NCBI GenBank assembly: GCA_963667575.2
Contig: CAXXHY010000003.1
Location: 1 to 64,000, forward strand
DNA from: G963665495 sp963667575
Lineage (GTDB): Bacteria > Desulfobacterota > Desulfovibrionia > Desulfovibrionales > Desulfovibrionaceae
Length of the DNA stretch: 64,000 nt
Direction: 5' to 3'
Both the position numbers and the translations under genes were made by a program. This document shows positions 18,898-28,467 of this stretch, one piece after another; position 1 is the stretch's first letter, and each line of letters begins with the position of its first letter. Under the pieces are notes generated by a model that was not told where the DNA came from, searched no databases, and worked only from the letters and a program-made list of their open reading frames with translations.

Positions 18898-20133
18898 TTA
18901 CGACTGCAGCAGCATCCGCGCAAAAACCTGCGAATCCTTGACCTGAGAACTGATCAAGGCAGCTTCATTGGGTTGATGCGGATTGTGGAGGCAAGTGGAC
19001 CAGACTGCAGTATTGAATCCCATTTTACGCAGGAAGGCGGCCACAGTGCCTCCTCCTATTCCTTGCGGAATAGGGGTGATGCCGTAGATCTCCTCGACTG
19101 CCCGAATCAGCTTGACGACGACTTCACTTTCCGGAGACGTGGCAAGGGGAGCCTGCAGATGCTGCACGTTTCCCACCTCAATACGCACTCCGTATCTGTT
19201 TTCTATGGGCTTGCATAAGCCCTGAACCGTCTCCAGCACTTCCTGCAAATCGTATTGCGGAAGGACGCGGCAATCGAGATAAAAGACGTCCAGTCCAGGA
19301 ATAGTATTAATATTCGGGACGTTGGCTTCTTTTTTTGTGGGCTCGAAAGTGGAAAAAGACGGACTGAAAAGCGAATCCTGCGCGTCATAGCGTTTGTACA
19401 AGGCATCGAGTTCGAGGATCAGCGCCGCGGACGCTCTGAGAGTGTTGACGCCGCTGCCCGGAGTGGAAGCATGACATTGTTTTCCGAACACGCTGATTTT
19501 CAGCCAGAGCATGCTTTTTTCAGCAATTTCCAGCATGGTGGAATCAGGAGAACCGAAGTCCGGAACAAGAATGAGGTCTTCCTTGGTGAAGAGATCCGGA
19601 CGGTGCTTCAGAACATAATCCAGCCCATGCCCGCTGCCGGTTTCCTCGTCGGATACGGCAAGAATGCCGTAATTGACGGGGGGCGTGACGTTGTTGTCGG
19701 CCAGAGCCTTGGCCAGAAGCAGTGAAGTGACGATACCCTGATGGTTGTCTTCCACGCCTCTTCCGAAGATCTGGTCATCTTCAACCCGCAGCCTGAAAGG
19801 GTCGCTTTCCCAGAGACTCAAGTCTCCTGAGGGGACGACATCAAGATGCGATATGATCCAGAACGTCCGTGATTGGTCTTTTCCTGGAATGATGGCGGCT
19901 ATGTTCGGCCGATATCCGGCGTCCACCCGATCATCCGGCGCATTGACGTCCTGAATAGTACAATTGCCAAGGTCTTGCAGCCACTGTCGGACAAAGTCGG
20001 CCTTGGGAATTTCAGCAGGGCAGCCGGGATCGGCATTCTCAGGCCCCAGTGCCGGTATGGAGACAAGCTGGGCCTGCAGGTCAACAACAGTTCCCCGCAA
20101 GCCCTTGATGGTATCCAACACCTTGTCCAGCAT
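18898..20133 (-). CDS. M20 family metallopeptidase (ArgE/DapE-like)
   Basis: A 411-residue zinc hydrolase. Metal-binding motifs are SHLDVVPSGD, GRGVEDNHQG and SDEETGSGHG, and the C-terminal histidine region (HNPHQPNE) is present, with a dimerisation domain between. I place the start at ATG 20133, preceded by AAGGAG. It belongs to the ArgE/DapE/carboxypeptidase group; the substrate (acetylornithine, succinyl-DAP or a dipeptide) cannot be chosen. Given dapA and dapF in the same window a DapE role is possible but not shown. Confidence 0.82.
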   Translation of the reverse strand: MLDKVLDTIKGLRGTVVDLQAQLVSIPALGPENADPGCPAEIPKADFVRQWLQDLGNCTIQDVNAPDDRVDAGYRPNIAAIIPGKDQSRTFWIISHLDVVPSGDLSLWESDPFRLRVEDDQIFGRGVEDNHQGIVTSLLLAKALADNNVTPPVNYGILAVSDEETGSGHGLDYVLKHRPDLFTKEDLILVPDFGSPDSTMLEIAEKSMLWLKISVFGKQCHASTPGSGVNTLRASAALILELDALYKRYDAQDSLFSPSFSTFEPTKKEANVPNINTIPGLDVFYLDCRVLPQYDLQEVLETVQGLCKPIENRYGVRIEVGNVQHLQAPLATSPESEVVVKLIRAVEEIYGITPIPQGIGGGTVAAFLRKMGFNTAVWSTCLHNPHQPNEAALISSQVKDSQVFARMLLQS

Positions 20134-20190
20134 GATTGCTCCTTGCAAACCAGTTCAGCAGATAAAAGTCCGTACAGCCTAATCCGTAGA

Positions 20191-20454
20191 TTATCTGCCG
20201 CGGGCTGCGCGCTTGGAAGCTTTGAGGGGGTTGACTTTGACTTTGCCTTCTTTGTCCACTGTGGCCTTTACGTGGGTGGCGAAGTTGCAGGCGCCGAGCT
20301 TCCATTTCTGGGAAGGTTCCGGGTAGCTGGTGCAGTATTTTCCGCCGTCAATAACTTTGACGCGCTCGCATCCTTCGCACTTTTCTACAACGCTGTGGCA
20401 CAGAACACCATTGATTTCAGTGGTCTGGACTTCGGTGGTGGCTTGTTCGCTCAT
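20191..20454 (-). CDS. PxxKW family cysteine-rich protein
   Basis: An 87-residue protein with a compact cysteine pattern: VLCHSVVEKCEGCERV, KYCTSYPEPSQKWKLGACN. PSQKWKLGAC is the PxxKW signature of a small family seen mainly in sulfate- and metal-reducing bacteria. The spaced cysteines suggest a metal or Fe-S site. The tail is basic (KASKRAARGR). Function unknown. It has its own good promoter. Confidence 0.8.
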   Translation of the reverse strand: MSEQATTEVQTTEINGVLCHSVVEKCEGCERVKVIDGGKYCTSYPEPSQKWKLGACNFATHVKATVDKEGKVKVNPLKASKRAARGR

Positions 20455-20493
20455 TGGATATTCTCCTTGAAAATGATCTTCGAGTAATCAAAA

Positions 20494-20527
20494 GAGTAAA
20501 TTTTACTCATTGTGCATCACTTGTCAA
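20494..20527 (-). promoter_or_regulatory. Promoter and operator-like palindrome of the PxxKW gene
   Basis: On the minus strand TTGACA (20527-20522), a 16-base spacer and TAAAAT (20505-20500) form a near-consensus sigma70 promoter. GAGTAAA-N-TTTACTC (20494-20508) is an inverted repeat centred on the -10, suggesting repression there. The rest of 20510-21005 shows no gene I can support; 20820-21000 is AT-rich. Confidence 0.6.
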
Positions 20528-21005
20528 GCATATATGGGCTTGTCCGTTCACTTTGATGTCGTTACTGGATCCGCGGACATGCCGGGACCAGTTGTCCTGG
20601 CCACCCGGATTGCAATCGTTCGCCAAAGCGGTCAATGCAAAAGTGATAGCATACGGGGATCGTGAACCGACACGGATTGTAAAAGATTATGCACCGGCAG
20701 GCAATGCTTGGAAAAATACTTTGAACGCTTGCAGTTTTGGGGGGGGGCGGAAGCGTCTCTCAGGGCGAATGCGTATTGGTCGATGATACTGCGGGGTGGA
20801 GGTGGCAGTTGACAGAAGATTCTGCTAAACAAAGCTCGTAAAAAGTTATTTTGCTTTTGGTTGCCAAGGGACAATGGCATTATTGTTTATTTTTAGCTGT
20901 TTTTCCTGTTGAATTTTATTTAGGTTTGTTGTTCTAGCAAGTTTTGCAGGTTGTTGGGTATCCTGCTGCAATCAAATAAAAATTTCCGGAATTCTTGAGG
21001 TCCTT

Positions 21006-22703
21006 GTGAAAAAAACAATCCAGATAATTTCATTTGTTTCAATTCTTATTTTTGTATTGGGCTTTTTGAAAGCCAACTCAATTTATAACAATACGGTGAA
21101 TATCTATAACCTGCGTATTTTTTATCACCAATTCCTTTTGCATGAATTTCCAGGAACAGGCATTTGTGTTTTGCTTATTGTGATTGCTTATTTATTTCCG
21201 ATAAGTACTGCTTTTTTGCAGCAAATGATTCAGTTGCTCTCAAAGTATCACCGGTTGATTGCAATTCTTGTCTTTGCTTTGTTATCGGTATGTTGCCTGA
21301 CAATCTATCATAATTGGCCGTTGACCATGGATGAATTCGCTCCCTTGTTTCAAGCAAAAGCTTTTCTGGCCGGCAAGCTGACCGGAAAAATGCCGCCCGC
21401 ATTGTTGCCCTTTTGTGTGCCGGATTACGAACTTCTTTTTTTCGGCGATCCAGAGACAGGAAGGGTCATTTCCAGTTATTGGCCTGGATTTGCGTTGTTG
21501 CTGGTACCTTTTCAGTTTCTGGGGTTGCCCTGGCTTCTTAATCCGCTGATAGCAGGGGCCACAATTTTGCTTGTCTGGAGGTTTTCGGTCGCTATTTTCG
21601 ACAATAAGGAAGCAGGGGGCTGGGCTGTTCTGTTTCTGCTGGCAAGTCCGGTCTTTCTTGTGGATGGGATGAGCTATTATTCTATGAATGCCCATTTGTT
21701 ATTTAACCTCGCGTACGCGTTCCTTTTGTTGCAGCCAACGCCCGGACGTATTTTTTGTGCTGGAGTGGTCGGCTCTTATGCTCTTGTGCTGCACAATCCT
21801 TATCCGCACTTCCTGTTCGCGCTGCCCTATGTTTTCTGGCTGCTGTTTCAAAAAAATCGCTGGAAAAATCTGTCCGTTCTGTTCATTGGCTATCTGCCGC
21901 TTACCTTGTTGTTGAATGGCGGATATATCTGGCTGAAGCGGGACATACTTCATGCAACTACAACGTTGCGACATGTCGAGTCCTTTGGTGGAGGTGGTTT
22001 TTTGCAAAAAATGTCCAACGGCGCATTTTCCCTGCCAAATTCAACCGTGCTTATGGTTCGTTTCATGGGGTTCATCAAACTGTGTACCTGGACCATGCCT
22101 GGTTTGGTGGTCCTTGCCGCATGGGGAGGGTGGCTGGCCAGGAGAAACAAACCTCTGCTATTGCTTTCCATGGCTTCATTGACCACTTTTTTCGGTTATT
22201 TCATCGTATCGTTCAGCCAGGGGCATGGTTGGGGGTACCGTTTTTTTCATCCGGCTCTTGGAGCACTGCCACTGCTTGCAACCTGTGTCGTCCTGCATAC
22301 CTTCACCCATACGGCGAAAGAGAATGAAAATTTTGGTTTTGCACGCTTTGCAGGAACCCTCGCTTTGCTCGGTCTTGTGCTCCTGGCTCCGTTCCGTTTT
22401 TATCAGGTCGATGCTTTCATAGAAAAACACTTGTCGCAGCGCCCCCCTTTGGATGCCAATTTATCTGAAGTTTGTTTTATTCGTACAAAAAACGGTTATT
22501 ATTCTAGCGACCTGGTTCAAAATGATCCGTTTTTGCGCGGTAGCAAATTGTTTCTGCTCAGCGGTGGTCCCGAATGGGAAACACAATTTATGTCAAAGGT
22601 CTTCCCAAATGCCGTGCCTCGGAATCGTTATGAAGGTGATTCCGTCTGGTTGCTTTCACCTGCTCAAGAGGAGGGCAGCAGCAAAAGTCCGGCTGTAAAA
22701 TAG
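21006..22703 (+). CDS. GT-C-type polytopic membrane protein, glycosyltransferase-like
   Basis: A 565-residue inner-membrane protein with about ten to twelve hydrophobic helices and a short soluble C-terminus. An acidic DE pair sits in the first large loop (LTMDEFAPLFQAKAF), the placement used by GT-C transferases of the ArnT/PMT type that take lipid-linked sugar donors. GTG start with GAGG upstream. It stands alone, with no sugar-nucleotide or export genes next to it, so acceptor and donor are unknown. Base composition upstream is AT-rich. Confidence 0.6.
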   Translation: MKKTIQIISFVSILIFVLGFLKANSIYNNTVNIYNLRIFYHQFLLHEFPGTGICVLLIVIAYLFPISTAFLQQMIQLLSKYHRLIAILVFALLSVCCLTIYHNWPLTMDEFAPLFQAKAFLAGKLTGKMPPALLPFCVPDYELLFFGDPETGRVISSYWPGFALLLVPFQFLGLPWLLNPLIAGATILLVWRFSVAIFDNKEAGGWAVLFLLASPVFLVDGMSYYSMNAHLLFNLAYAFLLLQPTPGRIFCAGVVGSYALVLHNPYPHFLFALPYVFWLLFQKNRWKNLSVLFIGYLPLTLLLNGGYIWLKRDILHATTTLRHVESFGGGGFLQKMSNGAFSLPNSTVLMVRFMGFIKLCTWTMPGLVVLAAWGGWLARRNKPLLLLSMASLTTFFGYFIVSFSQGHGWGYRFFHPALGALPLLATCVVLHTFTHTAKENENFGFARFAGTLALLGLVLLAPFRFYQVDAFIEKHLSQRPPLDANLSEVCFIRTKNGYYSSDLVQNDPFLRGSKLFLLSGGPEWETQFMSKVFPNAVPRNRYEGDSVWLLSPAQEEGSSKSPAVK

Positions 22704-22869
22704 GATATTGGCCCTATGGGGATTGCTTTTGGCGTATGATCGCCAATGAAAAAGGGACTTGTTGGAGGGGCTGGGCAGTCCTGATCACGTCGTTCGCTAT
22801 CAGCGTATTGGGGGGAGCGAGAATATTGTTCCGGTTCCTTCAGAAATACTCCATAAGAATCTGAACAAT

Positions 22870-22900
22870 AAAAAAGGGGGCCCTGCGGCCCCCTTTGGGA
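22870..22900 (-). terminator. Intrinsic terminator after the chemoreceptor gene
   Basis: AAAGGGGGCC and GGCCCCCTTT form a 10-bp stem. On the minus strand it is followed by a T-run, 13 bases after the chemoreceptor stop. Confidence 0.85.
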
Positions 22901-22912
22901 TAGGTGAGGGGA

Positions 22913-25276
22913 TCAGAATTTTTCGAACCCGTCGTCACTGTCATCAAGGTCGTCATCCAGCGAAAGGTACGCTCCGCCCCCTTGCGTGGAAGGAGTCGTA
23001 TGGTGCGGATTGTTTTTGGGCTTGTGACTTTTGGGAGCAGTGGACGCCGGCAGGGCTTTGACCGCACGTCGCGAACTCGCTCCATCCACGCGGAAGAAGC
23101 TGATCGAGCTCATCAATTGTTCGGCCTGGCTGGAAAGTTCTTCCGAAGTGGATGCCATTTCTTCTGAAGCCGACGCATTTTGCTGGACTACGGTATCGAG
23201 CTGTTGCACGGCTTTGTTTATCTGGCTTGCCCCGGCATTCTGTTCGTTGCTTGATGCGGCGATTTCCTGGACCAGTTCGGCGTTTTTCTGAATGTCAGGA
23301 ACGATGAGTCCAAGCATTTCACCTGCGCGTTCTGCCACTTCGACACTGGAGGACGAGAGCTCGCTGATTTCAGCTGCTGCAGCTCCGCTGCGCTCGGCCA
23401 ATTTGCGGACCTCGGCGGCCACAACGGCAAACCCCTTGCCGTGTTCGCCCGCGCGCGCGGCTTCAATGGCGGCATTGAGGGCCAGCAGGTTTGTCTGTCG
23501 GGCGATTTCCTCGATGATGGATATCTTTTCCGCGATGTCCTTCATGGCGGAGACGGTCTGAGTAACGGCTTCGCCCCCCTGTTTGGCGTCGTCAGCAGCC
23601 TTGAGAGCTATTTTTTCGGTTTTCTGGGCGTTGTCGGCATTTTGTTTGATGTTTGCGGCCATCTCTTCCATGCTCGAAGAAACTTCTTCCACGCTGGCAG
23701 CCTGTTCTGTGGCGCCCTGCGACATGCTCTGGGCGGAGGAACTGAGCTCTTCACTGCCAGATGCCACGTTTTCTGCAGCACTCTGGACTTCGGCCACCAC
23801 AACCCGGAGTTTTTCGACCATTTCGTTGAGTGATTTGGCCAGAGTCCCCACCTCATCCTTCTGGTCAATGTCCAGAAGTTGCGTAAAGTCGCCTTGAGCC
23901 ATGGCCTCGGCAAAGGACACTCCCTGCTTGATCGGCCGTGTGATGGCCGCTGTGAGGCTGATGGCGGCAAGAATACCAATGAGCAAGGCTACACCGGTTC
24001 CTGCAAGGATCACTGTTTCCGAAGACTTACGTTCGGATTCCATTTTCGCCGTCTGGTCTTCACGGGCCTTGAGGCTGTGTTCCTGCACTTCGCGGGCCGA
24101 AGCGACCATTTTGTCGTTGGCCAGATTCTGCTGGCGCATCAGATCGCAGTAGTCGAGAAAAGCTTTGTTGTATCCAAGGACGGCTTTTTCAAGGGCCTCG
24201 GCCCGGGCGATGTTCGCGGGGTTTTTGAATCGCATACGCAGGCTTTCAACAATGGATTTAATTTCGGAAATTTCCTGCTGGTTTTTGTCAAAATAACTTT
24301 GTTGCCTGGAAAGCACGTACTCTTTACCATTGATACGGGCCGACAGCGCCAAACGGATAATGGAGTTGGCATCATTTGCTTTTTCCAGTTTGTCCTCGAC
24401 CTTGGCATCATAGTCCTTGCGAACTTCATCCAGCTCTTTTTTCTGACCATTGCGGATATCGTCCATCAACTTGCTGGCATCTTCCCCAAGGGCAACGAGC
24501 TTTTGTCTTTCCAGCGCGCTGTTGGTGCTGAGGTAACTCAGGAAGCTGCTTTCATAGGCCGTATATTTATCGATGATGTCCTGGGCAAGTTTGGCGTTTT
24601 GCGGTTTGCTGAACCGTTGCTTCATGTCGCCGGCAAGATCGATGATCTGTTTGTTTAATTTTTTCCAGTCCGAAATATGGCTGGTCTGCCCGTTTTCAAT
24701 GAGAATTCGGAGTGCCCGGCAGTCCTTGAGCCACTTCAGCAACCGGTTGGCATCGTCCGCTTTGGTTATTTTATCCTGTACGGCTGCATCTCTTGCGGCA
24801 AGCAGCTCCTTGAGCTGCTGCGTTTGTTCCTTGGAAATGCCCTGCGCTTCGGACATGGTGGTGGCGGCTTCCTTGTTCATGGATTCCATGAGCAAAAGGC
24901 GCTGATTTTCCATCTCAACATATTTTTTGAAGGCGTCAACGTACGTTTTGGTCGCACTGATGACGTCATCCATTTGTTTTTTATTGATGTCCTGGGAAAA
25001 GGATCCTTTGGTGGATTCAGCCAAGGCATAGAGTTCGGAGATGATCTGATCATGCTCCTTGATGGAGGCTTGTTCGCCCTTCATCATGTAGTTTTTTTCT
25101 TTGATTCTTGCAGAGAGGATGTCTTTTACGAGCAGATTCACATTGAGTGTTTTGGTGGCGCGATCGCCGATTTGAAACAGGCCTGTGAATCCAAAATACG
25201 CGACCACTAAAGTCAGCAACAGGATGAGCCCGAAGCCCATCCCTAGCTTCGTCCCCAGTTTACGGTTTTTTAACAT
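22913..25276 (-). CDS. Methyl-accepting chemotaxis protein with long helical sensor
   Basis: A 787-residue chemoreceptor: first membrane helix (about 12-32), a periplasmic region of roughly 400 residues, second helix (about 428-448, VILAGTGVALLIGILAAISL), HAMP, and a signalling domain with the hairpin tip IIEEIARQTNLLALNAAIEAARAGE in its usual form. The sensor is unusually long and purely helical, and looks like three related units. The acidic tail (LSLDDDLDDSDDGFEKF) has no CheR-docking pentapeptide. It transmits to CheA/CheW encoded elsewhere. AAGGGGG precedes the ATG. Confidence 0.9.
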   Translation of the reverse strand: MLKNRKLGTKLGMGFGLILLLTLVVAYFGFTGLFQIGDRATKTLNVNLLVKDILSARIKEKNYMMKGEQASIKEHDQIISELYALAESTKGSFSQDINKKQMDDVISATKTYVDAFKKYVEMENQRLLLMESMNKEAATTMSEAQGISKEQTQQLKELLAARDAAVQDKITKADDANRLLKWLKDCRALRILIENGQTSHISDWKKLNKQIIDLAGDMKQRFSKPQNAKLAQDIIDKYTAYESSFLSYLSTNSALERQKLVALGEDASKLMDDIRNGQKKELDEVRKDYDAKVEDKLEKANDANSIIRLALSARINGKEYVLSRQQSYFDKNQQEISEIKSIVESLRMRFKNPANIARAEALEKAVLGYNKAFLDYCDLMRQQNLANDKMVASAREVQEHSLKAREDQTAKMESERKSSETVILAGTGVALLIGILAAISLTAAITRPIKQGVSFAEAMAQGDFTQLLDIDQKDEVGTLAKSLNEMVEKLRVVVAEVQSAAENVASGSEELSSSAQSMSQGATEQAASVEEVSSSMEEMAANIKQNADNAQKTEKIALKAADDAKQGGEAVTQTVSAMKDIAEKISIIEEIARQTNLLALNAAIEAARAGEHGKGFAVVAAEVRKLAERSGAAAAEISELSSSSVEVAERAGEMLGLIVPDIQKNAELVQEIAASSNEQNAGASQINKAVQQLDTVVQQNASASEEMASTSEELSSQAEQLMSSISFFRVDGASSRRAVKALPASTAPKSHKPKNNPHHTTPSTQGGGAYLSLDDDLDDSDDGFEKF

Positions 25277-25778
25277 AATGACCCCCTTTTTAGAATCGGC
25301 TATGTTATCAACATGATACTTGTATCGAAAAGGAACAGGCCTGGAACAAATTATTCAAACCAGCTATACCCCTATAATGAAATCTGACTAGCACAAGATA
25401 CCAGGATGTGTCACGAAAAGTTTCTTTGAAACAGGGGAAAAGTTCAAGGTAATTTACAGGTAAGTTTCCCAAAAAAACAACGAATGCGGGCCAAATATGG
25501 CTTGATGAGTTATGGAGGGAAAGCTATATCCTATTTGCAATGTATTTCTGGCATGTTATTGTCTTTGTTGCCTGTCAGGTTCAGTCTTGAACAGCAAAGG
25601 TTGTTGAGGTAGTTAAAGTAGCAGTCCGGAGTTATTGCTGGGAGCGGAAAATATCTGACGGCTCGCTCCCGCGCGGCTATCACCGTTTGACCCGCCTGCT
25701 GCGTGGGCGTTCTTATAACCGGGGACAGCAGAGCGTTGTTTTGTACCCTGGCAATGGGGAGAACAATCGGGAGTTGGA

Positions 25779-28397
25779 GTGGATAAATTAGAAAGCTTAT
25801 TGGCCAAAGCAGCGCCTTCCATGGGCGACTCGCGCATGATTACCAACGGTTACGGCGTCTGGGTTGCCTGGCGTGCGGACCTGAATCCGGCTGTCTCACA
25901 AACCCTGACCGACTATGGCGGGATGCAGGTAGCCTCTGAACGCCATCAGGCTCTCTGGTTTTTTTTTTCCGGAGACGTAGTCCTTGCGTTGGCCCGGCTG
26001 GAAATCTGGGTCCGTTTCAATCCCATTCCGGTTTTCATTCAGGTTTTTCCCGCCAAGTTGCTGCTCGGGATGAAGCTCGAGATAGCACTTTCGGTCGACT
26101 CCGCGCTGAAAGAGCAGGGCGCTCAAATTCCGGATGAATTTCAAGCCTGGGTGCATCCGCGGGTTCGGGAGGACTGCAGCGGCGTGCCCGGCATCGGCTT
26201 TGAAAAAACGCAGCCTCCGGGCAGTCTTACCAAACTTGACTGGAAGCGTCTGTCCGCGGATCCCCGCTTGCCATACCAGTCTTCTCTCGGCTGGTATCTT
26301 ATTCTGAAACCCCTGGGAAATCCTCTCGAAAAGACTTTTCAAACCGGATGGCGGGAGTTTTTTCCACATCTGGAAGGCGTAATCAAACGCCTCAAGCTTC
26401 CCTACCTCGTTCATAATTTCTTTTTGTTGTTCCAATTGGACAATTTGCGTCAGTTGAGGACCTGGTGCAAAGAGTTTCTTTATTTTGTCAACCAGCTCAA
26501 GGAGGAGACGCCGGAACTCTACTGGCCGTGCGTATTGGCCGTAGTGGAAAAAAAGGGCATGAATTTCAACGTGGAACTTCCCAACAAAATCGCTTTGGAT
26601 TGGGATCAGCTGATGCCTGATTTTCCGCACATGAGTTATCGCACGGCATTTTTGCTGGGAAGCGGGTTCAAAATCAATGATGTGCGTTTTCTGGTGGAAC
26701 AAAGCAGCATGGACGACTGGTGCAATGTCAGCCTGTCCAATGATTCTTCCAACCACCTTGGCGCACTTGAAATCACCCTTCCTAAACGCCTGGTAACAGG
26801 CAAGGAAGCCCATTGTTTCTATTGCGGATTGCGCAGCCACAGATTGCAGGATTGTCCGAGCCGTGGTTTTTCAGAACTGAATACGGACATCTGGGAATAC
26901 ATTGCAGGCATGAATCTGGAGGAACTGAATGAGGGGCTCGGCAACATAGACAATGTGCTGGTCAAGAATCCGGAACGTGGCGTTTCAGACCTCCTGAACG
27001 GAACGGACAGGAAATCCCAGATCCTCAAGGCGATGTTCGAAATCAACGCTCCGGTGCAACATCGCATGGGGGATGCCGTTTGGAGAAGTTCGGGCAAGGA
27101 CTACCCCAAAGGTCTGCAGCAGCTGGCGCCCAAAGACAATGGCGACCTGTGGAAAGCCCTGGAGGAATTGCATAACGGCGAACCCATAGCAGCAGATAAA
27201 ATTTTGGCTCAGGCCATCATCAAAAGCCCGCGCAGTTTTTCATTGTATACGGTACAGGGCTATACCGCATTGGAGCGGGAGGATAAAGCCAAGGCTCTAT
27301 CCATTTGGAAAGAAGCAGAACTGCTTTGTTCCACCCCCCTACAACAGGCCTATCATGTGTTTCTGCAGGGGCGGTGTCTGGAAGTGCAGGGAAAATTGCA
27401 ACTGGCCAGCGACATGTACAAACGGATACAGACACTCACGCCCAAATGGCTTGACGCCATGTATCGTGAAGGCGTCTGTCTGGTCAAAATGGGATTTGCG
27501 GAACAGGCCATGGGCTTTTTCATGGAGTTGTTTCAGCGCGATCCCAACATGTTCAACAGGATGTTGATCGATTCGGAGCTTGAGCGCGGATATATTCAGA
27601 TTTTGTCTTCCCTGTATCAGCCCTGGCTGCAGGCGGAAGAACGGGCCCTGGAAGAGCAGGGCAACCTGGAAGAACTTCAGAAGGATCTGAACAAATGGTT
27701 TCCTGAAGGCAGCCCTTTCCTGGAACTGATGCTCAAGCGTATTGCACGTCTCAAAGATCAGGGAGCCATCAAGAATTTTGTCGCCTACAGCCTGATAACC
27801 CAGGGACGGATGTCCTTGAGCAGAGATTTCTTCAAAAAAATCGAGGAAGAAGGGCGGCAACTCAAAAGCAAGTCCCGCCATCTCATTGAACGGCTGCGGA
27901 TTATTCAGAATGAAGCGTCCTGGTTTCCTTTTCCCAAAGTGCTGGTGGAGTTCAACAAGGATTACAACTACTGCGCGCGCAATCTTAACTGGGCCTATTC
28001 CCAGCATTTTCAAATGGCGGACAATTTTCGTCGCGGCACGGAAGTAATTTCCAAAATTGAAGACCGGCTGGAAAAGCTGGAAGGGCAGTTGAAAACGCTC
28101 AAGATTGTCCGCGATTCGACTTTGTTCATGTTGATAATGGGAAAAACGTTTTTCTGGCTGGAGCTTATCGGCCTTTTTCTGTGCATGGCCGTGTTGCCTT
28201 TGGCCACGTATTATGGTGGCGAGATGGGGTATGGCTGGGCAAAGGCGCTGGATGAAATCCGCAAGTGGGAAATTCAGAAGAATCTGGTTATTATCGTCAG
28301 CATAGCAGCCCTGGCTGTAGCCGGATTGCGTGCCGCGCTGATTTTTGAGGGACGTAAGGTCAAGTTGTTCAAAAGGGCGCAGGGAATAAAAGACTAG
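25779..28397 (+). CDS. TPR membrane protein with CCHC zinc knuckle
   Basis: An 872-residue protein, GTG start after GGGAG. Residues 1-340 are not recognised. At 346-359 there is CFYCGLRSHRLQDC, the exact C-x2-C-x4-H-x4-C spacing of retroviral-type zinc knuckles, which usually bind RNA or protein. Residues about 440-700 look like tetratricopeptide repeats (ADKILAQAIIKSPRSFSLYT, then AYHVFLQGRCLEVQGKLQLA). A coiled coil (KIEDRLEKLEGQLKTLKI) precedes two membrane helices near the C-terminus. It is convergent with dsrC. Function unknown. Confidence 0.65.
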   Translation: MDKLESLLAKAAPSMGDSRMITNGYGVWVAWRADLNPAVSQTLTDYGGMQVASERHQALWFFFSGDVVLALARLEIWVRFNPIPVFIQVFPAKLLLGMKLEIALSVDSALKEQGAQIPDEFQAWVHPRVREDCSGVPGIGFEKTQPPGSLTKLDWKRLSADPRLPYQSSLGWYLILKPLGNPLEKTFQTGWREFFPHLEGVIKRLKLPYLVHNFFLLFQLDNLRQLRTWCKEFLYFVNQLKEETPELYWPCVLAVVEKKGMNFNVELPNKIALDWDQLMPDFPHMSYRTAFLLGSGFKINDVRFLVEQSSMDDWCNVSLSNDSSNHLGALEITLPKRLVTGKEAHCFYCGLRSHRLQDCPSRGFSELNTDIWEYIAGMNLEELNEGLGNIDNVLVKNPERGVSDLLNGTDRKSQILKAMFEINAPVQHRMGDAVWRSSGKDYPKGLQQLAPKDNGDLWKALEELHNGEPIAADKILAQAIIKSPRSFSLYTVQGYTALEREDKAKALSIWKEAELLCSTPLQQAYHVFLQGRCLEVQGKLQLASDMYKRIQTLTPKWLDAMYREGVCLVKMGFAEQAMGFFMELFQRDPNMFNRMLIDSELERGYIQILSSLYQPWLQAEERALEEQGNLEELQKDLNKWFPEGSPFLELMLKRIARLKDQGAIKNFVAYSLITQGRMSLSRDFFKKIEEEGRQLKSKSRHLIERLRIIQNEASWFPFPKVLVEFNKDYNYCARNLNWAYSQHFQMADNFRRGTEVISKIEDRLEKLEGQLKTLKIVRDSTLFMLIMGKTFFWLELIGLFLCMAVLPLATYYGGEMGYGWAKALDEIRKWEIQKNLVIIVSIAALAVAGLRAALIFEGRKVKLFKRAQGIKD

Positions 28398-28415
28398 GAA
28401 GTGCGCTATGGACAA

Positions 28416-28446
28416 AAAAAGCGGAAAGCCGAAGCTTTCCGCTTTA
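28416..28446. terminator. Bidirectional terminator between the TPR gene and dsrC
   Basis: AAAGCGGAAAGC (28418-28429) and GCTTTCCGCTTT (28434-28445) form a 12-bp stem with a CGAA tetraloop. The T-run is strongest on the minus strand, serving dsrC. Confidence 0.88.
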
Positions 28447-28467
28447 AATGCTGACGAAAAGTAGAGA

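Noticed and set aside
25277..25778. A riboswitch or sRNA upstream of the TPR gene
   Set aside because: I looked for c-di-GMP, cobalamin and other familiar cores and saw none. The 502 bases hold the chemoreceptor promoter region and nothing else I can support.
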